Shown here one piece after another: positions 20,901 to 33,300 of a DNA stretch of 64,000 bases (positions are counted from its first letter, which is position 1; the number at the start of each line of letters is the position of its first letter). The notes beneath the pieces are model-generated. The model saw only the letters and a list, made by a program, of their open reading frames with translations. It made no database searches and was not told the origin of the DNA. The DNA comes from Litoditis marina (lineage: Eukaryota > Nematoda > Chromadorea > Rhabditida > Rhabditidae), in the NCBI GenBank assembly GCA_964036275.1, contig OZ038437.1:3910501-3974500 (forward strand), written 5' to 3'. The position numbers were made by a program, and so were the translations under genes.

Positions 20901-23900
20901 ACAATCTTATTTGAACCTCGGGTTTGGTTCAATAAGAAAGCCAACACTACATTCAAGTAAACATGAAAAAAGAATCGAATTCCTCATAGCTTCATGTTGT
21001 AAGGTGTGTTTACTACGAAGGAAAAAATTATATTCTGTTCGTAACATAACACCAATGGTATTATGAATCGACGTTCGAACCAGTTGACAAACCAACCTCG
21101 CCCACACTCTTGAACATTCTTTTGACGCCCGCGCTGGATAGAGCAACCGTCTGCCCGGCGTGCGGAAGATCAGCCTTCAAAACGTAGTATTTTCAAATTA
21201 AAAACTGAAAACGAAATATGAACAAAAGAAACTGCCACAATAATCTTACTATTTATTGACTGCTCACCGCCATGCAAACAACCAGAATTTCACACGACTC
21301 TGGGATGATCACGCACGCCAGTAAAGTGTAACTATACTGACACCATTTCTCGATGACAATTACGCTAAAATTCATGGTTTTGCCTCGAAACGGCTGATTT
21401 TCTCATATGAGCGTAAAAAAGCCATATTTTAAACTGGAGTATTGATGGTCGTGAACTGACACGACAAAATAATGATATTGTTTTTTAGCCAAAATTTGAA
21501 TAAAAACATTTCTGCAACCTACCTCCAGAGTCAAAAAATCTCGCACATCGCAGTCGGCTCGCGTGCTGCGATGCTGCACAACGCGATTGAGGAATCGCTG
21601 GAGTTGGCGGGCACGTCGAGTCGCAACCTCATTCGATTCAGACGATTCAGAAGTCTGTAAACATATTCTAATAATAACGTTGTTACGGATTCATATTTTG
21701 CCAAAATCTTGTAGAATTGACTATTTCGGATGCGAAAAACAACAATACTCACATTAAAAGCCGAGTTTTAATATGTTATATGTAGTCAATATGAATGAAA
21801 GGCAAATCTACCTTGGTCTTGGTCATCACAGCAAAGCTCTTCTCTGGGGCCGCTGGTACAACCACTCCCTTCGACTGATGTTTCTCCACCAGTTTGTCGT
21901 GTAATCCGAGGAAATCCGAGAAACGGCGCCACACCTCGAAGGTGCGGTCCGAGTAGCCGGGCACGTTCTCACACTGAATAATATTCTTGATTGGAAAAAG
22001 ACTAGAATGCGTAAACTGAACAATGGTGGTAAAATATTGTCAAAGAGTTCATACGGGTAAAAATGACAGATAACGAGATAACAACGTAGGCTGGTGATCC
22101 TCAAAAAGGCGAAAGCGCAAAACATGAATATCGACTGTGCTTTCTAGCTAGGCGCTCGACCAACAAACATCAATTGCAGTTTGCACGTCCTAGCCAAAGA
22201 TATCTGACCAACAAACATCATCTGCAGTTTGCACGCTGGCGCCACCGCCAAACATCAATTGCAGTTTGCACGCTGGCGCCACCGCCTCCTAGCCAAAGAT
22301 ATCTGACCAACAAACATCAATTGCAGTTTGCACGCTGGCGCCACCGCCAAACATCAATTGCAGTTTGCACGCTGGCGCCACCGCCTCCTAGCCAAAGATA
22401 TCTGACCAACAAACATCAATTGCAGTTTGCACGCTGGCGCCACCGCCTCCTAGCCAAAGATATCTTGAAAGTATGAACCCAGCTCCCCAGCTTTACGATA
22501 GGCGTGACAGTAACTTCAATCCACCACAGTTTATGAAGTAGTGCAAGTTGGAGTAATAGATTAGGTTTAACTAGTTTTCAGCAGCTTACTTTACAAGATC
22601 CCACTATTAAGTATAAGTTCTTAGCTGCACTTTTTCATAGCTTGTTAGTTGGTAACACATACATCGTAACCGGCACTCACCGTTGACACAACCTTGTAGA
22701 CCAGATAGGCATTCATGCCTTCGCCACGCTTCTCAAACTCCTTCACAACCACGTTCAGGGTGAAATTCTTCTCCTGAAAACACATGAAAATTTACAAACT
22801 TGTTAAATAAATTATGGTTGAATGAATGAATTTATTACGCGTGAGGCGACATTGCTGAATTGTCCATTGCATCACCCGACTTCTCTTATAAACAGGATTC
22901 TTCAAAACTACCTTAGTCATTTGATTTATATTCAATTTCTGTGCACGAAAAAGTCGCCTCTCGTATGTACGCAAGTGAAGCGTGTGATAAAAAAAATAAG
23001 ACTAAGGATGCAAACTTGCAAACATAATTGGACATGGTTACAAACCAAAAAGGTTTCTAGTAGGTAAATACTTGGGTGAATAAGTATTTATCTTAAGTCA
23101 ACAACTACTGCGGAAGTGTAAAGTGTAGTTAACCCCCCCCCCCCGTGCAAATAGTTCCCTTTCAACCGACATCGAACCCTATCAAGCTAGTTTGTTTACA
23201 ACGCCGAGAGTTTATATAATATGACCAGCGCACCATCAACAAAAAAGTGCAAAAGTAAACAAGTATACACCATACACCATACTCACAAACGTGAGGTGTA
23301 ATACTTTGACAAAAGTAAACGTCCCCATATCCCTTCGGTGTTTAAGCCCCGCTCCCGAAGATTGCAACTCCCAATCAGTTTTCCATAACTTGCCGACTTT
23401 CTGTGTAAAAACCGTAAGCCATAGCATCGCAGACCCTACATTTCCACAAAATTTGTTTGCCACCCCTTCTCAGAAGCGAGATTTGACGTGTGTTGTATTG
23501 TTGTATATTAAACCATACCTCCGCCATAGTTTGAATAGGAGTGATGCTGCGCGGCAACTTGGACTGGACGGAGAATGGAGATATGTCCGGTGATGGTTGA
23601 GAACTGAAATGAATAAAACTTGAAAATTGAAAGGAACTACTTAAAATAACCATTAGTTCAACAGAATAACGCCTAAAAATGTAAATTTATTGCAATAATC
23701 ACTTTCAAACAAAACAATTCGATCACAAAGCCTTTCGGCAGGTTAGATGACGAGCTGGCAGCTGCACTGAGATCATTCTGGGACGGGTGCCCCGAACGGC
23801 TGGTTCAGCTCATTGCTCATCGCTCAACTGTCATAACTTATAATAACTTTGAAAGAAATTTAAGTCGATAATAGATCACAAACCCATTTGTAATGTTGTT

Positions 23901-24696
23901 GCCACCCGCAGTAGATGACGAGCTGGCAGCTGCACTGAGGTCATTCTGATCTGGGACGGGTGCCCTACAGAGCTGGTCCAGCTCATCGCTCAACTCTTAT
24001 AACTTATAACCACTTTGGAAGAAGTATAAATCGATAATAGATCACAAACCCTTTTGTAATGTTGTTGCCACCCGCAGTAGATGACGAGCTGGCAGCTGCC
24101 CCGAGGTCATTCTTATCTGGGACGGGTGCCCCGAACGGCTGGTCCAGCTCATCGCTGAGATTGAGTCGCAGTTTCGAGGGCGGGTGGTCCTCGTTCCCGA
24201 GGGACACATCGTCACCATCGTCGAGTAGGGCGGGAGTCTGGAATGAGCAAATTTGTCAAACTATTAATACAACATTACCACATTACAAATTACTTACATA
24301 CAAGATACAAATTACTAAATTGCATATTTACTTAATTTTAATGACCACTGAACGGCTCAATTCACTCACACACCAGCAAAGTGACAATTCTACAAGAAAA
24401 TCAACTGTTTGGTTCAAATACGCGAAAATCCACGATTACGCATCGAAAATAGGTAAATTCACTGGATTTAGACAAAACAAAAAAGAGAAGACTAGAGTAT
24501 GCTGAAACTTCTAGAATTGTGGACATTTTCATGCAAAGGTATTTCGAGTATTAGGATCGGAAAACTGGTTTCATATCGAACATTGACATCAGCTCACCTT
24601 GCCATGTTCCCCAGCTCCTCCTACTTTTCCATTTACCCTCTCCTCCGGCTCATCATCCGAAAGTGACAACGGCACAGTCGCATCCTCCGATAACAT
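17921..24696 (-). CDS. snx-1: Sorting nexin 1 orthologue (retromer SNX-BAR), 509 aa, 14 exons
   Basis: Exons in coding order: 24696-24598, 24237-24050, 23603-23519, 22773-22681, 21973-21812, 21654-21523, 21174-21097, 20861-20770, 20462-20387, 20143-20019, 19535-19401, 18994-18871, 18296-18210, 17974-17921. All phases join. An acidic N-terminus is followed by a PX domain (about residues 120-250; YxVWRRFSDF-type motif VWRRFSDFLGLHDKLVEKH, VVVPAAPEKS) that binds PI3P-type lipids on endosomes, and a BAR/Vps5 C-terminal domain (about 260-509; QTLQKKREQKAR, LWEKFEPETAS) that dimerises and bends membrane. It works with retromer in endosome-to-Golgi retrieval. Length equals vertebrate SNX1/2. The start follows a TTGATTCAG acceptor directly, consistent with trans-splicing. 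tdpt-1 lies 0.95 kb upstream on the same strand. Two of its exons have extra partial tandem copies in the following introns. Confidence 0.93.
18330..18500. repeat. GGTTAAC-rich palindrome in a snx-1 intron
   Basis: GACCCGGTTTTTCGTTAACC is answered in inverse by GATTAACGAAAAACCGGGTT, with GGTTAACCATTAACCGGG units in between. Distantly like M5. Confidence 0.6.
18558..18591. repeat. AGCATG hexanucleotide repeat
   Basis: About five consecutive GCATGA units. Confidence 0.9.
19745..19885 (-). repeat. Two partial tandem copies of snx-1 exon 10 end
   Basis: The real exon end and donor (19995-20060) are echoed at about 19835-19885 and 19745-19795: CACTGTGTCGARTCYAATTC, then GCCTGCTTRGCC. Both copies lack the upstream part of the exon and any acceptor, so they cannot act as cassette exons. 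Confidence 0.75.
20505..20570 (+). repeat. tRNA-like SINE fragment
   Basis: GGTCAAGTGTTAAGCTGTCG resembles a pol III A box region and AGTTCGATCCC a B box, about 30 bases apart. No cloverleaf or acceptor stem can be formed, so it is a tRNA-derived repeat and not a tRNA gene. Confidence 0.4.
22150..22462. repeat. Compound minisatellite in snx-1 intron 4
   Basis: Units built from AACATCAATTGCAGTTTGCA, CGCTGGCGCCACCGCC and TAGCCAAAGATATCTGACCA repeat with periods of about 43 and 60 bases. The unit length lets one strand stay open for 100 codons, which is a repeat artefact. Confidence 0.9.
23718..24030 (-). repeat. Two extra partial copies of snx-1 exon 2 (tandem, about 150-165 bp)
   Basis: The 3' part of the real exon (24050-24170) with its donor and about 50 bases of intron recurs at 23865-24030 and 23718-23864 (GATGACGAGCTGGCAGCTGC, GACGGGTGCCC). 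The middle copy keeps the GG/GTTTGTG donor, but neither copy has an acceptor. Confidence 0.85.
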
Positions 24697-25641
24697 CTGA
24701 ATCAATCAATAGATCAATGAAGTAATCAATAAATCAGATGAAATACACGAATAATATTTTTGAAAGTATAAAGACTTAATGCAAAATTATCCGATAACGC
24801 ATCACCGAGCAGTATATGTGATGATAGTTCTTTTTAAAATATTCAAATACGTTCTATACATGATGAGGACAGATAAACAGAGCAAGATGGATAGAGAGAG
24901 AATGAGAGTGTAGAGAGAAAAGAGCAAGAATATATAGAGAGAGGGTGTATAAGGGCGAACCTAGTACGGACCAAATATGAGGTTGTCAATAAAGCCCGCC
25001 TCCTGATGACTCAGTAGGAAAGCTAACAGACCATCATCACAAATCAAAGCAACCTCAGAAAAACAACAAAAAGCAAGTATGTAAACGGTACAGTAACCGT
25101 GATGACATAGCTAGTTCACAATGAATAACTGTACAGATTTATCAGTGAGCTAATGACATTAATGAAAGAAAGGCAGAGTATCAGTCCAGTACAAGTACAA
25201 TTAACCCATCCAGGAGGTAGGAGATAAATTTGCGTCATGCAAGTATATGGGAATAAGACAAACGAGACATCGAAAACTAGTCACCGAGTTAACGAACCCC
25301 GCAACACGCACCGAGATCAAAAAACTGCTATTCTAACCTGTAAATGAAAAATGAATCTAATCACGCTAAGAGTGATCACTCTCACAACAAAAACAAACAA
25401 TTCAACAAGTCTACATGCTAGAAAGGTGTGAAATCTGCAGATCCGCAGCTATTGCAATCAAAGTAATAATTATCAAATAACGACAAACTGTTGCGAAAAC
25501 CGAAACAGTATTTACAAAAGGAAACTGAGAAGAGTTCGGAAAACATTTTCTAGCTTTCTATCGAAATATGAAGCAATGAAGCACCAAAACTACAAGATTC
25601 AACTAAAAAAGTTGGCTATAAAACGAAGTACAAACTAAAAA
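24697..25641. other. Gap between tdpt-1 and snx-1 (same strand)
   Basis: Holds a GA-rich run (GAGAGAGAATGAGAGTGTAG near 24893) and little else. No exon seen. Its size is larger than a typical operon spacer of roughly 100 bp but within what is seen for some. Confidence 0.5.
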
Positions 25642-28600
25642 CTACGAAAACTCGCAGTGCAATGCCCAATGATCGCTGGCAAAACAGAGACAACTTCGGA
25701 TTCGCTGTTTGCCCTGCAGAGAGAACTTGACACGTTGCAGCGGGCCGTAGAAGAAGACACGATCGAAACTGGAAATGAACATAATGTCCCAAGATCAGAA
25801 AACTCCTTTTCGGCCGATTCTTAGAAAAGCATATGAATTCATCTCTTTTGGATAAAAGTCAGTGTTTTCCATCACAACTTTGAAGAAGAATCGGTAAAGT
25901 GAGCACATGAACTATGAGTCGGATTGCACCTTAAACGACACTTTGAAGCCACACGCCGGTAATGACTATCCTACGGAATGCATTATTTTGCCTCAAACAG
26001 CAAACTTCCCCGATATTTTCGAAAATTGAACCCGTTTATTGAGGTTTTCTGACTAAACAGTCAACTTTACTCATTTACTGGACTTTGTTCAAAGCTCTAG
26101 TTACAAGCAGTTCACAGTATATCGGTTCCACCTAACTAACCGACACCTAGCCCCATGGAGGCCGCTCTTGTTGTCATTCTGTCGCATGTCGAACGTGTAC
26201 TGCTCTTTCTTGTCCGCGCCCGCAGCTAGCCAGGCGTCCGCCACACCGCGCGGGATCTCACACAGCTGCAACACAAATTCGTGATCACGACTTTGAAAAG
26301 GATTGAGTTTAAATGGGTGGACAAACTACAGAGTACAAACAAGTTGACTGATCTCTCAGTGACCATCTCATATGAGTGTAAGTTCCGGTATTCTCTATCC
26401 AGTTTTGAATTTGAAAGCCGTTGAGTTTGTGAGTCGAAATTGACGGTGAAAGAGTGAATCTTGGCAGAAATTAGAACAAAACTAACCTCGTTATCTCGCA
26501 GATTGAGATCCCCGCCAAAATAGAGAAGACAGTTGGGGTTGGCGGTTGTGATCTCCCGGATCTTGGCCATACATTGAGCAAACTGTTCTCGCCTGGAAAA
26601 AGGAACAGTCAACGTTGAAAGATAGGAGCAGTAGCATGAATGATGAGCCTCAACAACTTCAATTCCAAGTAGGCTGGAGGACCCATAGCTATTTCGAAAT
26701 TTCTGCAGTTATTGCAAAAGTATAAAGATAACCCTATAACTTTGCGCTTTTTCCCATGAGGGAATCGGTGACTCATCAAATTTTTGTTTAGTGCAAATTC
26801 AAAACACACGCACCTCTGTTGACTGTGTTCTCTCATGCTTTCCAGATGAGTGTTGAGCAGGAACACTTTTTGCTCTCCAATCGAACCCTGAAATCAATTC
26901 AATTAATGTCCTCTATACCTCAGTAGTTTGCTGACCAATAAAGGTTTTTGCCTGTTTCGAATTTGTCTAACTTCATAAACTCGTATTAAAAAATACAAGT
27001 TCCCAGAAAAATGAGAAAGTTTTTTGGCAAGGTTTGTGGAGTATTTTTCTCCAAAAGAACACTTTACGATCTGTGTGGGAACGGAGTGTGACAGTTCTGA
27101 ACCGATTGGGAAGAAATCAATTCTAAAAACTATCACAAACCTCCAGAATCTGCAATGTTCGCATCATGCCCGAATTCCGATAATGAATAACACTGTGATT
27201 GTCCACGGTGAACATTTTGCTCACGAGAATAGCTGTGAAATACTGGGCATCTGCAAGAAAGCAAGAAAATAAACGATTGTGAACATTTAGACTGACATTT
27301 ACATTGATATATACTGAATTTGGCAAAACTGTTTTGGTAGATCAAAATCTGGGCGAAGAACGAAACAGGGTCATCTACAGCTTTATAAACTAAATTAACA
27401 TGTGTAATGCTACTGTTTCCCGCTCAACAAAGCTAGACGGGATTCAAAATCTCATTTTCAAAAATATAACAGTGGACAACCCAGACCCACAAACGCAGGC
27501 CGGGAAAACCCCTCACCTCTGTTTGAGTAGTAGATATTATAGAACTTCTCGAGCTTCTGAATAGTAGCAAGTTCCCTTCCCACCACTTCTTGCAGGAATA
27601 CAAAGTCGGGATTTATCCTGGAAGACAATATTATTCCTACGTGTCATTTATATATGGACTTCATTTAATGGGAATTAACGCTCGAAAAAAGAGAACAAAA
27701 ACGAACAAGCTCCTGTTTAATTAAAACAATCGACAAGTTTGGTTCTTGTTCCCTTCCCCATTATGAATTTTCATCTCTCGACCTCTAAGTGGTAGAGTCG
27801 ATACAACTATTTCGAATCTTGGTATTGCTAAAAATCAATAATGATCTGAAAGACTAACGTATTGAGAATTTTGTACACGGCTTTGGTGCGCGTTGCGAGA
27901 CTGTTACCATCCAAACCGTCAATGTTCCATGTGACAAGAGACACTTCAAGACCCTGTAAAGACAATCGGTGAGAAATGTTATAGACTAACTAAGAAGACA
28001 AGTCTGAAGACGAGGTCTAATTCTGATACAATCTCAAAGCATACTAGTTATGCAAATAAATGATGCTCCAGAAACAAGTGGATGATGAAAATACGTGAAT
28101 ATGTCATAAACTTTTTTTACTTCTAGAAGACTAGCTGACTAGCACTGGTCTTCCTCAAGCTACGTTCATACCTTTTCAGCAGCAGGAATGCAGGATTCAG
28201 TGTGAATCTTGCCATAAGCTCATACACAGATTCTACGCTATTGTAGCCAAAATTCAATGAATATGTATGCGGCCTTTCGGGTGAATTCTATATCTAACCG
28301 GGTTTTTAGGTAACCTAACCGTTTTTTGGTAACCTATTTTTTAGGTTACCTCAGTAGGTAACCGGATGGTAACCTAAAATGAAAAACCGGTTACCTGTTT
28401 TTCTAACGCAAAATGTGGTTTTTACCGTTACTTTGAACGGTAACCGGATTTCAGTTTTAGGTTACTTCCAGGTAACCTACTAAGGTAACCTGAAAAAAGG
28501 TTACCAAAAAAGGGTTAGGTTACCTAAAAACCCGGTTAGTTGTAGAATTCGACAAACGTCAGCTGCAATTAGGATCTTAATAATCTTGTTTCAACCTTGA

Positions 28601-29533
28601 ACGATGAACGCAGAAACTGACCTCTACGTTTGATGACCTTGCAGCGCCAGATGTGGACACAGCTTGTGTTGGAATCTGCGTTCTTGAACCGGTTGAGATT
28701 ACCTCAATATCATCGTCATCACTATCATCTCTGGGCGGACTTGACTCTGCACGTGCATAAAACACGTTGAGCGCAGCCTGAAACACTAGAAAGTTGTGAC
28801 TATGTTACAGAAAGAAACCAGTTTTTCGATTGAAATACGTGAAACTCCATGGTTTTGCTTCGAGAATAGGTCAAATCATTGATATGGACGAAAAGTAAGC
28901 CTATTTTCGCATATGCTTGGCTATTCGCAACTTGACTAGAGTACTCTATTTCTTTGACAGAAACATCCGTTTTCCTGACTATTAATTCAAGTTTGTCCAC
29001 TTTTGAACTTCACTTTTCCAAAACACGAAACACCATCTTTTCATTTTCAATTAGTTTGCGTACCTCCAGTTCCCAGTTTACATCCTGTAAAATAGTATGA
29101 GCCACAATTTCATCGGTTCCAGTAATCGCCGCGAAATTGCGCAGAGCCTCATCGGCCTCTTCATTAGAAACTTCGTTGGCTGAAATAGAATAATTCCACT
29201 ATATTCGGTAGATCTAACCGAACTTCGGTTTACTTAGTTACTTAGGTAGCAAAATAGGGATAGATTAACTACACTAACACTGCCAAACAGCTGGTACTTA
29301 TGACTGATTTCATGAAGCCGTTTTTACATCTACTACTCTACACTACTACCACCATTTCTACATGCGGTAACAAAGTACAAAGGTATCCATATTCCAGACA
29401 TTGCACTACTTTGTTACTCACATTGATCGTCCTCTCGAGCTACTTCCTCGTCACTATCATCGAAAGAATCATGAACGGACACCTTCTTGGCGGGAGGAGG
29501 GCCTTCCCCATCATCGTGCTGAGGAGAGTTCAT
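25642..29533 (-). CDS. tdpt-1: Tyrosyl-DNA phosphodiesterase 2 (TDP2), 371 aa, 10 exons
   Basis: Exons in coding order: 29533-29422, 29179-29064, 28777-28622, 27953-27859, 27617-27517, 27250-27141, 26887-26814, 26592-26487, 26265-26147, 25768-25642; phases all agree. The enzyme removes 5'-tyrosyl adducts left by trapped topoisomerase II. After an acidic N-terminus comes a UBA-like domain (about 40-83; ITGTDEIVAHTILQD). The endonuclease/exonuclease/phosphatase fold follows, with all four signature motifs: TWN (136-138), LQEV (168-171), GGDLNLRD (281-288) and SDHW (361-364). So Mg2+-dependent catalysis should be intact. The ATG sits right after TTTCAG, a likely trans-splice site. It is divergent from tfg-1 and upstream of snx-1. 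Intron 3 holds an M5 MITE (28288-28552). Confidence 0.95.
28280..28555. mobile_element. M5 fold-back MITE in tdpt-1 intron 3
   Basis: GAATTCTATATCTAACCGGG at the left, CCCGGTTAGTTGTAGAATTC at the right, and inverse GGTAACC-rich arms between. Best-preserved copy of the family in the window. Confidence 0.85.
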
Positions 29534-30314
29534 CTGAAATTGATGACTAATAATGTTGTTTGAAACAAACATGAAAACAATGAATACGAAAAATGAAGGT
29601 TTGAATTATAACCGCTGGATAGTAAAGTCAAAAAAGTAAATGTAAATCGAACAACCCGTTTTATATTTAAAAGTCATGTAAAAAAATGTTTGATCAATCA
29701 AAATTCAAGAAAAAAACTTTGGCAAACTTTCAAAACGTGTGTGCGTTGAAGGAGCGTGTTTCCGACGTGGAAACACGCCTCAGCAGACGTGGAGCAGCAA
29801 GCTCCGCCCCCTTTTTGGCGGAAAGCCATTGTAATCTTCTTCGATTTTCTTGAGGATTTATCACGATTTTAACGTTTTTCTTTTTGAAATGAACCCATCG
29901 AGTGCAAATTTCAATAACTGATCAACCTAAATTGCTATATATCTCTATTGAAGGAAAAATTTTCGCTGTTTTAACGAAAATATCACTTTACTTTGTGAAA
30001 AATGTCATTTTTTCTTTAATCCGTGATGTTTGCTCAGACATATTGGGATGACATCAGTGTGGCTATCGACATACTCTTTTTAACCTTTTCTGTAACGTTC
30101 TTCTCTTGTTAACACATGAATAATTAGCATTCAATACCTGTTCAACAAGTTACACGTAGCGTTTTCCCGTATGTTGACACGTTGACGTAGCTGTTCATTG
30201 TTTCATAGCTAAAACGTTTCAGAATGAGTGTCCATTATTCGCTTCACATGCCCATTATATTGTCAATCTGAACTATCAGCTAATTTTCTTCAACGTTTTA
30301 GAGACTTCTCATTC
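29534..30314. promoter_or_regulatory. Shared divergent promoter region of tdpt-1 and tfg-1
   Basis: About 780 bp between the two start codons. It contains a perfect 10-bp hairpin, GCGTGTTTCC-GACGT-GGAAACACGC (29754-29778), followed by a GC-rich patch (AGCTCCGCCCCC), unusual in otherwise AT-rich sequence. No TATA box at a meaningful place. Confidence 0.5.
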
Positions 30315-33300
30315 ATGGTAGCAGAGAACAGCATCAAAATGACCATTTTGAAAGCCAAGTTCGGATCGGACATCAGAAAGACTTCTATTCACCATGCAAA
30401 CGATCTCACTCTCGACGATCTCCTGTTAATGCTCCAGCGAATTTTCGCTATCAAGAATGGAGAGGACATCACTCTGAAGTACAAGGATGGAGGTATTGTT
30501 TTCTCAGTCTTTATTGATCTTGTGCATGGTTGTTCAATATTGTTTCTCATAATTAAAATACCCGGGACTCAGGGTTTCTTACTTCTTTTCACCTAGAGCT
30601 CTCTTAGATAAAAATTTCTTATGCAATACATTTTATGAAATTCAAGTTCAAGAGAAAGGTAATTATGTGTACAGATTTTCAGGAATAGTGTCGTACTTCT
30701 TACCTCAAAAATATTTTCATTTCATTTTTTTTTCTTCTAGATTCTCCTCAGTTTTTTTCTTTTCAGATGGAGATCTCATCACTTTGGGAGACGACTCTGA
30801 CCTCCTTCTCGCTCTCCAGGAGCCATCTCTCTCCCTAGAGGCGCGCTTAGTTTTTTCACGTTATCCAGTGTAATCATTCTGTACGCTCGAATTAACAAGC
30901 TTCAATTTCGTTCACCAACTGACCAGCATATTGCTCTCTCGTTCCTTGCTAACTAACCATGTTTTATGCTGTGAGTTTCGTCGAGTATTAATTTATTGAT
31001 TTTTCAGGTGTTCCTAGGAAGTGCATTGGAGCAAGTGAAGAATGTCCAGAAACAAGTAGCTCAGCTTCAGGTGCGGTCTTTCTTATTTCTCCCATAGCAT
31101 TGACCGATCTCCTTACTTGAAGCTCTTTTAATGAAAGGTTTCGTACTATTTTAAGAAAATGTAATCCGTTTTTGAATAAAACACGGCTCGTTTCATGATA
31201 TCGCAAAGATATTCAAACTTTCATGATTTGAATGATCAGCGGAATAGAAGTATAGAAGTCCGTTTTTAGATTTTTGTGACTGTAATAACAACTTCTTTGA
31301 GTATTTAGACCAAAATACACTATACTAGTAGTTGAATGTTTGTCAGAAATTCAAATTTAATATTTAAAGTAGTTTGCAGGTCGATGTGCAAGCCCTGGCC
31401 CAGTCACTGGCCTCCATAAAGTTCTCCCAGGATTTGGAATCTTCGCAATCGGCCTCCGAGCATGCGCATAACGTTGGTTCTTTTCCCCCACATTTGAATC
31501 AAATCAAACGAATTTTCAAACTTCAACGCGGAATTTCAAATTTCCCGGGCCGAAAACAGACTTCAGTAAAGTGGTCCGAATCGTCAGAACAATCAACAAT
31601 TTGAAAAAAAACGTACCACTTTTTTTTGCTATTCTCGGAATAACGCGCAGATTTTGATGCAAAACCATTGTGTTTTACGATTTGAAGCATAGTCACACCT
31701 TAGTGGTATATGGCCAGAAATCGCCTGCTTTCAGTGCTTTGTAATCAAGTAATCATGTTGTTTTCAAAGTTTATTTGATTTGATTTTCTCAAATTGTGAG
31801 CTTTACATTGTCTAATCTATGTTTTTATTGATTTCTTTTCAGACCGTGTCCAGCCACTCGAACGGTCTAGGCGACGTGTCTCAGCACATTCCCGCCTCTC
31901 CCGTCCCGTCCGAGAAGCCCGAGGTGCCGGCCACCATTCAGCCATCGCTGCAGGAGCAGGTAAATCAACAATATTCAACCATAGACCAGTAAGGTGTGAC
32001 TATTCTCTAAAAAGTAGCGCGTTTTTCGTTGGAAATGCATCTTGGTATTAGGTCACGTTTGCTCTGTCCAAGTATTCAGCCATCGCTGCAGGAACAGGTA
32101 AAGCTATCAATTTTCTTCTTACACTCACGTGACACTAGACAACCTTTTTTTTTAGACCGGTACCCAGAAGGGGTAATCCCACTTAAAAATAGGACCAGTC
32201 AGTCCTCCTCCTCGAAAACTCCGCCAAAACAGCCTAGTGTATGATTTTAGTTTTATGTCGGATAATAGGAGAGGTAGACACTTATATTGATTGAATAGCC
32301 AACCGTTTTGCTAACCTCCATCTAAAGGAAACCTGAGTGATTGTGTGATAGAAACGGTTGCACCGATTGCTTTCAAAATTTGTAACTTTTCAGTTTTTTC
32401 TGTGAGGGCTTTGAACTTTTTTAACTTCCCAGACCCTCAAACCGACTCTATTCATTTGTGTTTCATTTGAATCGTGAAAATGGCCCGATATTAACGATAA
32501 CTTGAGCTTGTTTATACAGGCATTATTTTTTCTAAAGTAATATATTTTTTTAGTTTTTCTATAAGTTCAATGTTTCCAGGTTCACCATCGTGACAGTGTC
32601 TCTGTGCACTCTCGCGAAATGTCCCACCTTGAGGAGGACATCTCGCTGGACACTAGCGCCGGACAGGACGGATACCCCCATTCGGTACCCGACCCGCATA
32701 CAGGTAGGTTCATACCAGTTTAATAGCCCGTTCCGATTATATCGGGATAATTTGCTCATTTTTATAACAATATCATGAACGATTTTCAAAGATCTATGTT
32801 TGAAAAACTCAATTGTTCATAATCGTCATCAATTATCAGCAGGGATGACCAAAAAGTTGACCGACCCTGCCACCTTAAAACTACGACCCCTCCCCCTTAA
32901 AAATAGAAATTGACCGAAAAATACGGAATTACTTTTCAAAATTGCGCGAATTTCACGAAAATTGGCAAAAACCACCATAATTTTTTTTTATAATTTTCGG
33001 CCCTGTTGTGGCCTTTACGACCCCCCCCCCCTCTGAAAATGTTGGTGAACCTTTTATATACTATTACTATTCTTCATTTTTCATACTTCATTTCGTTTCC
33101 AGCCCAGCACCAGCCGGAGCTGGCTAGCGCGCCGCCCGCGGCCATCCCGTCGTTCCCGCAGGCCAACATGCCCCCGCCACCGCAACAGAACTTTGGCGAG
33201 CCGCAGCCGCCCGCGCAACAACAACAACAACAACAGCAGCAGCAGTATGCTCCCCCGCAGGTTGGTTGAATGTTGATTGTTGATGTTTGGTTTTTGTATT

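Noticed and set aside
22174..22476. 100-codon frame with repeated QFARWRHR segments
   Set aside because: It lies on the opposite strand in a snx-1 intron and merely reads through a minisatellite whose unit length is a multiple of three in places.
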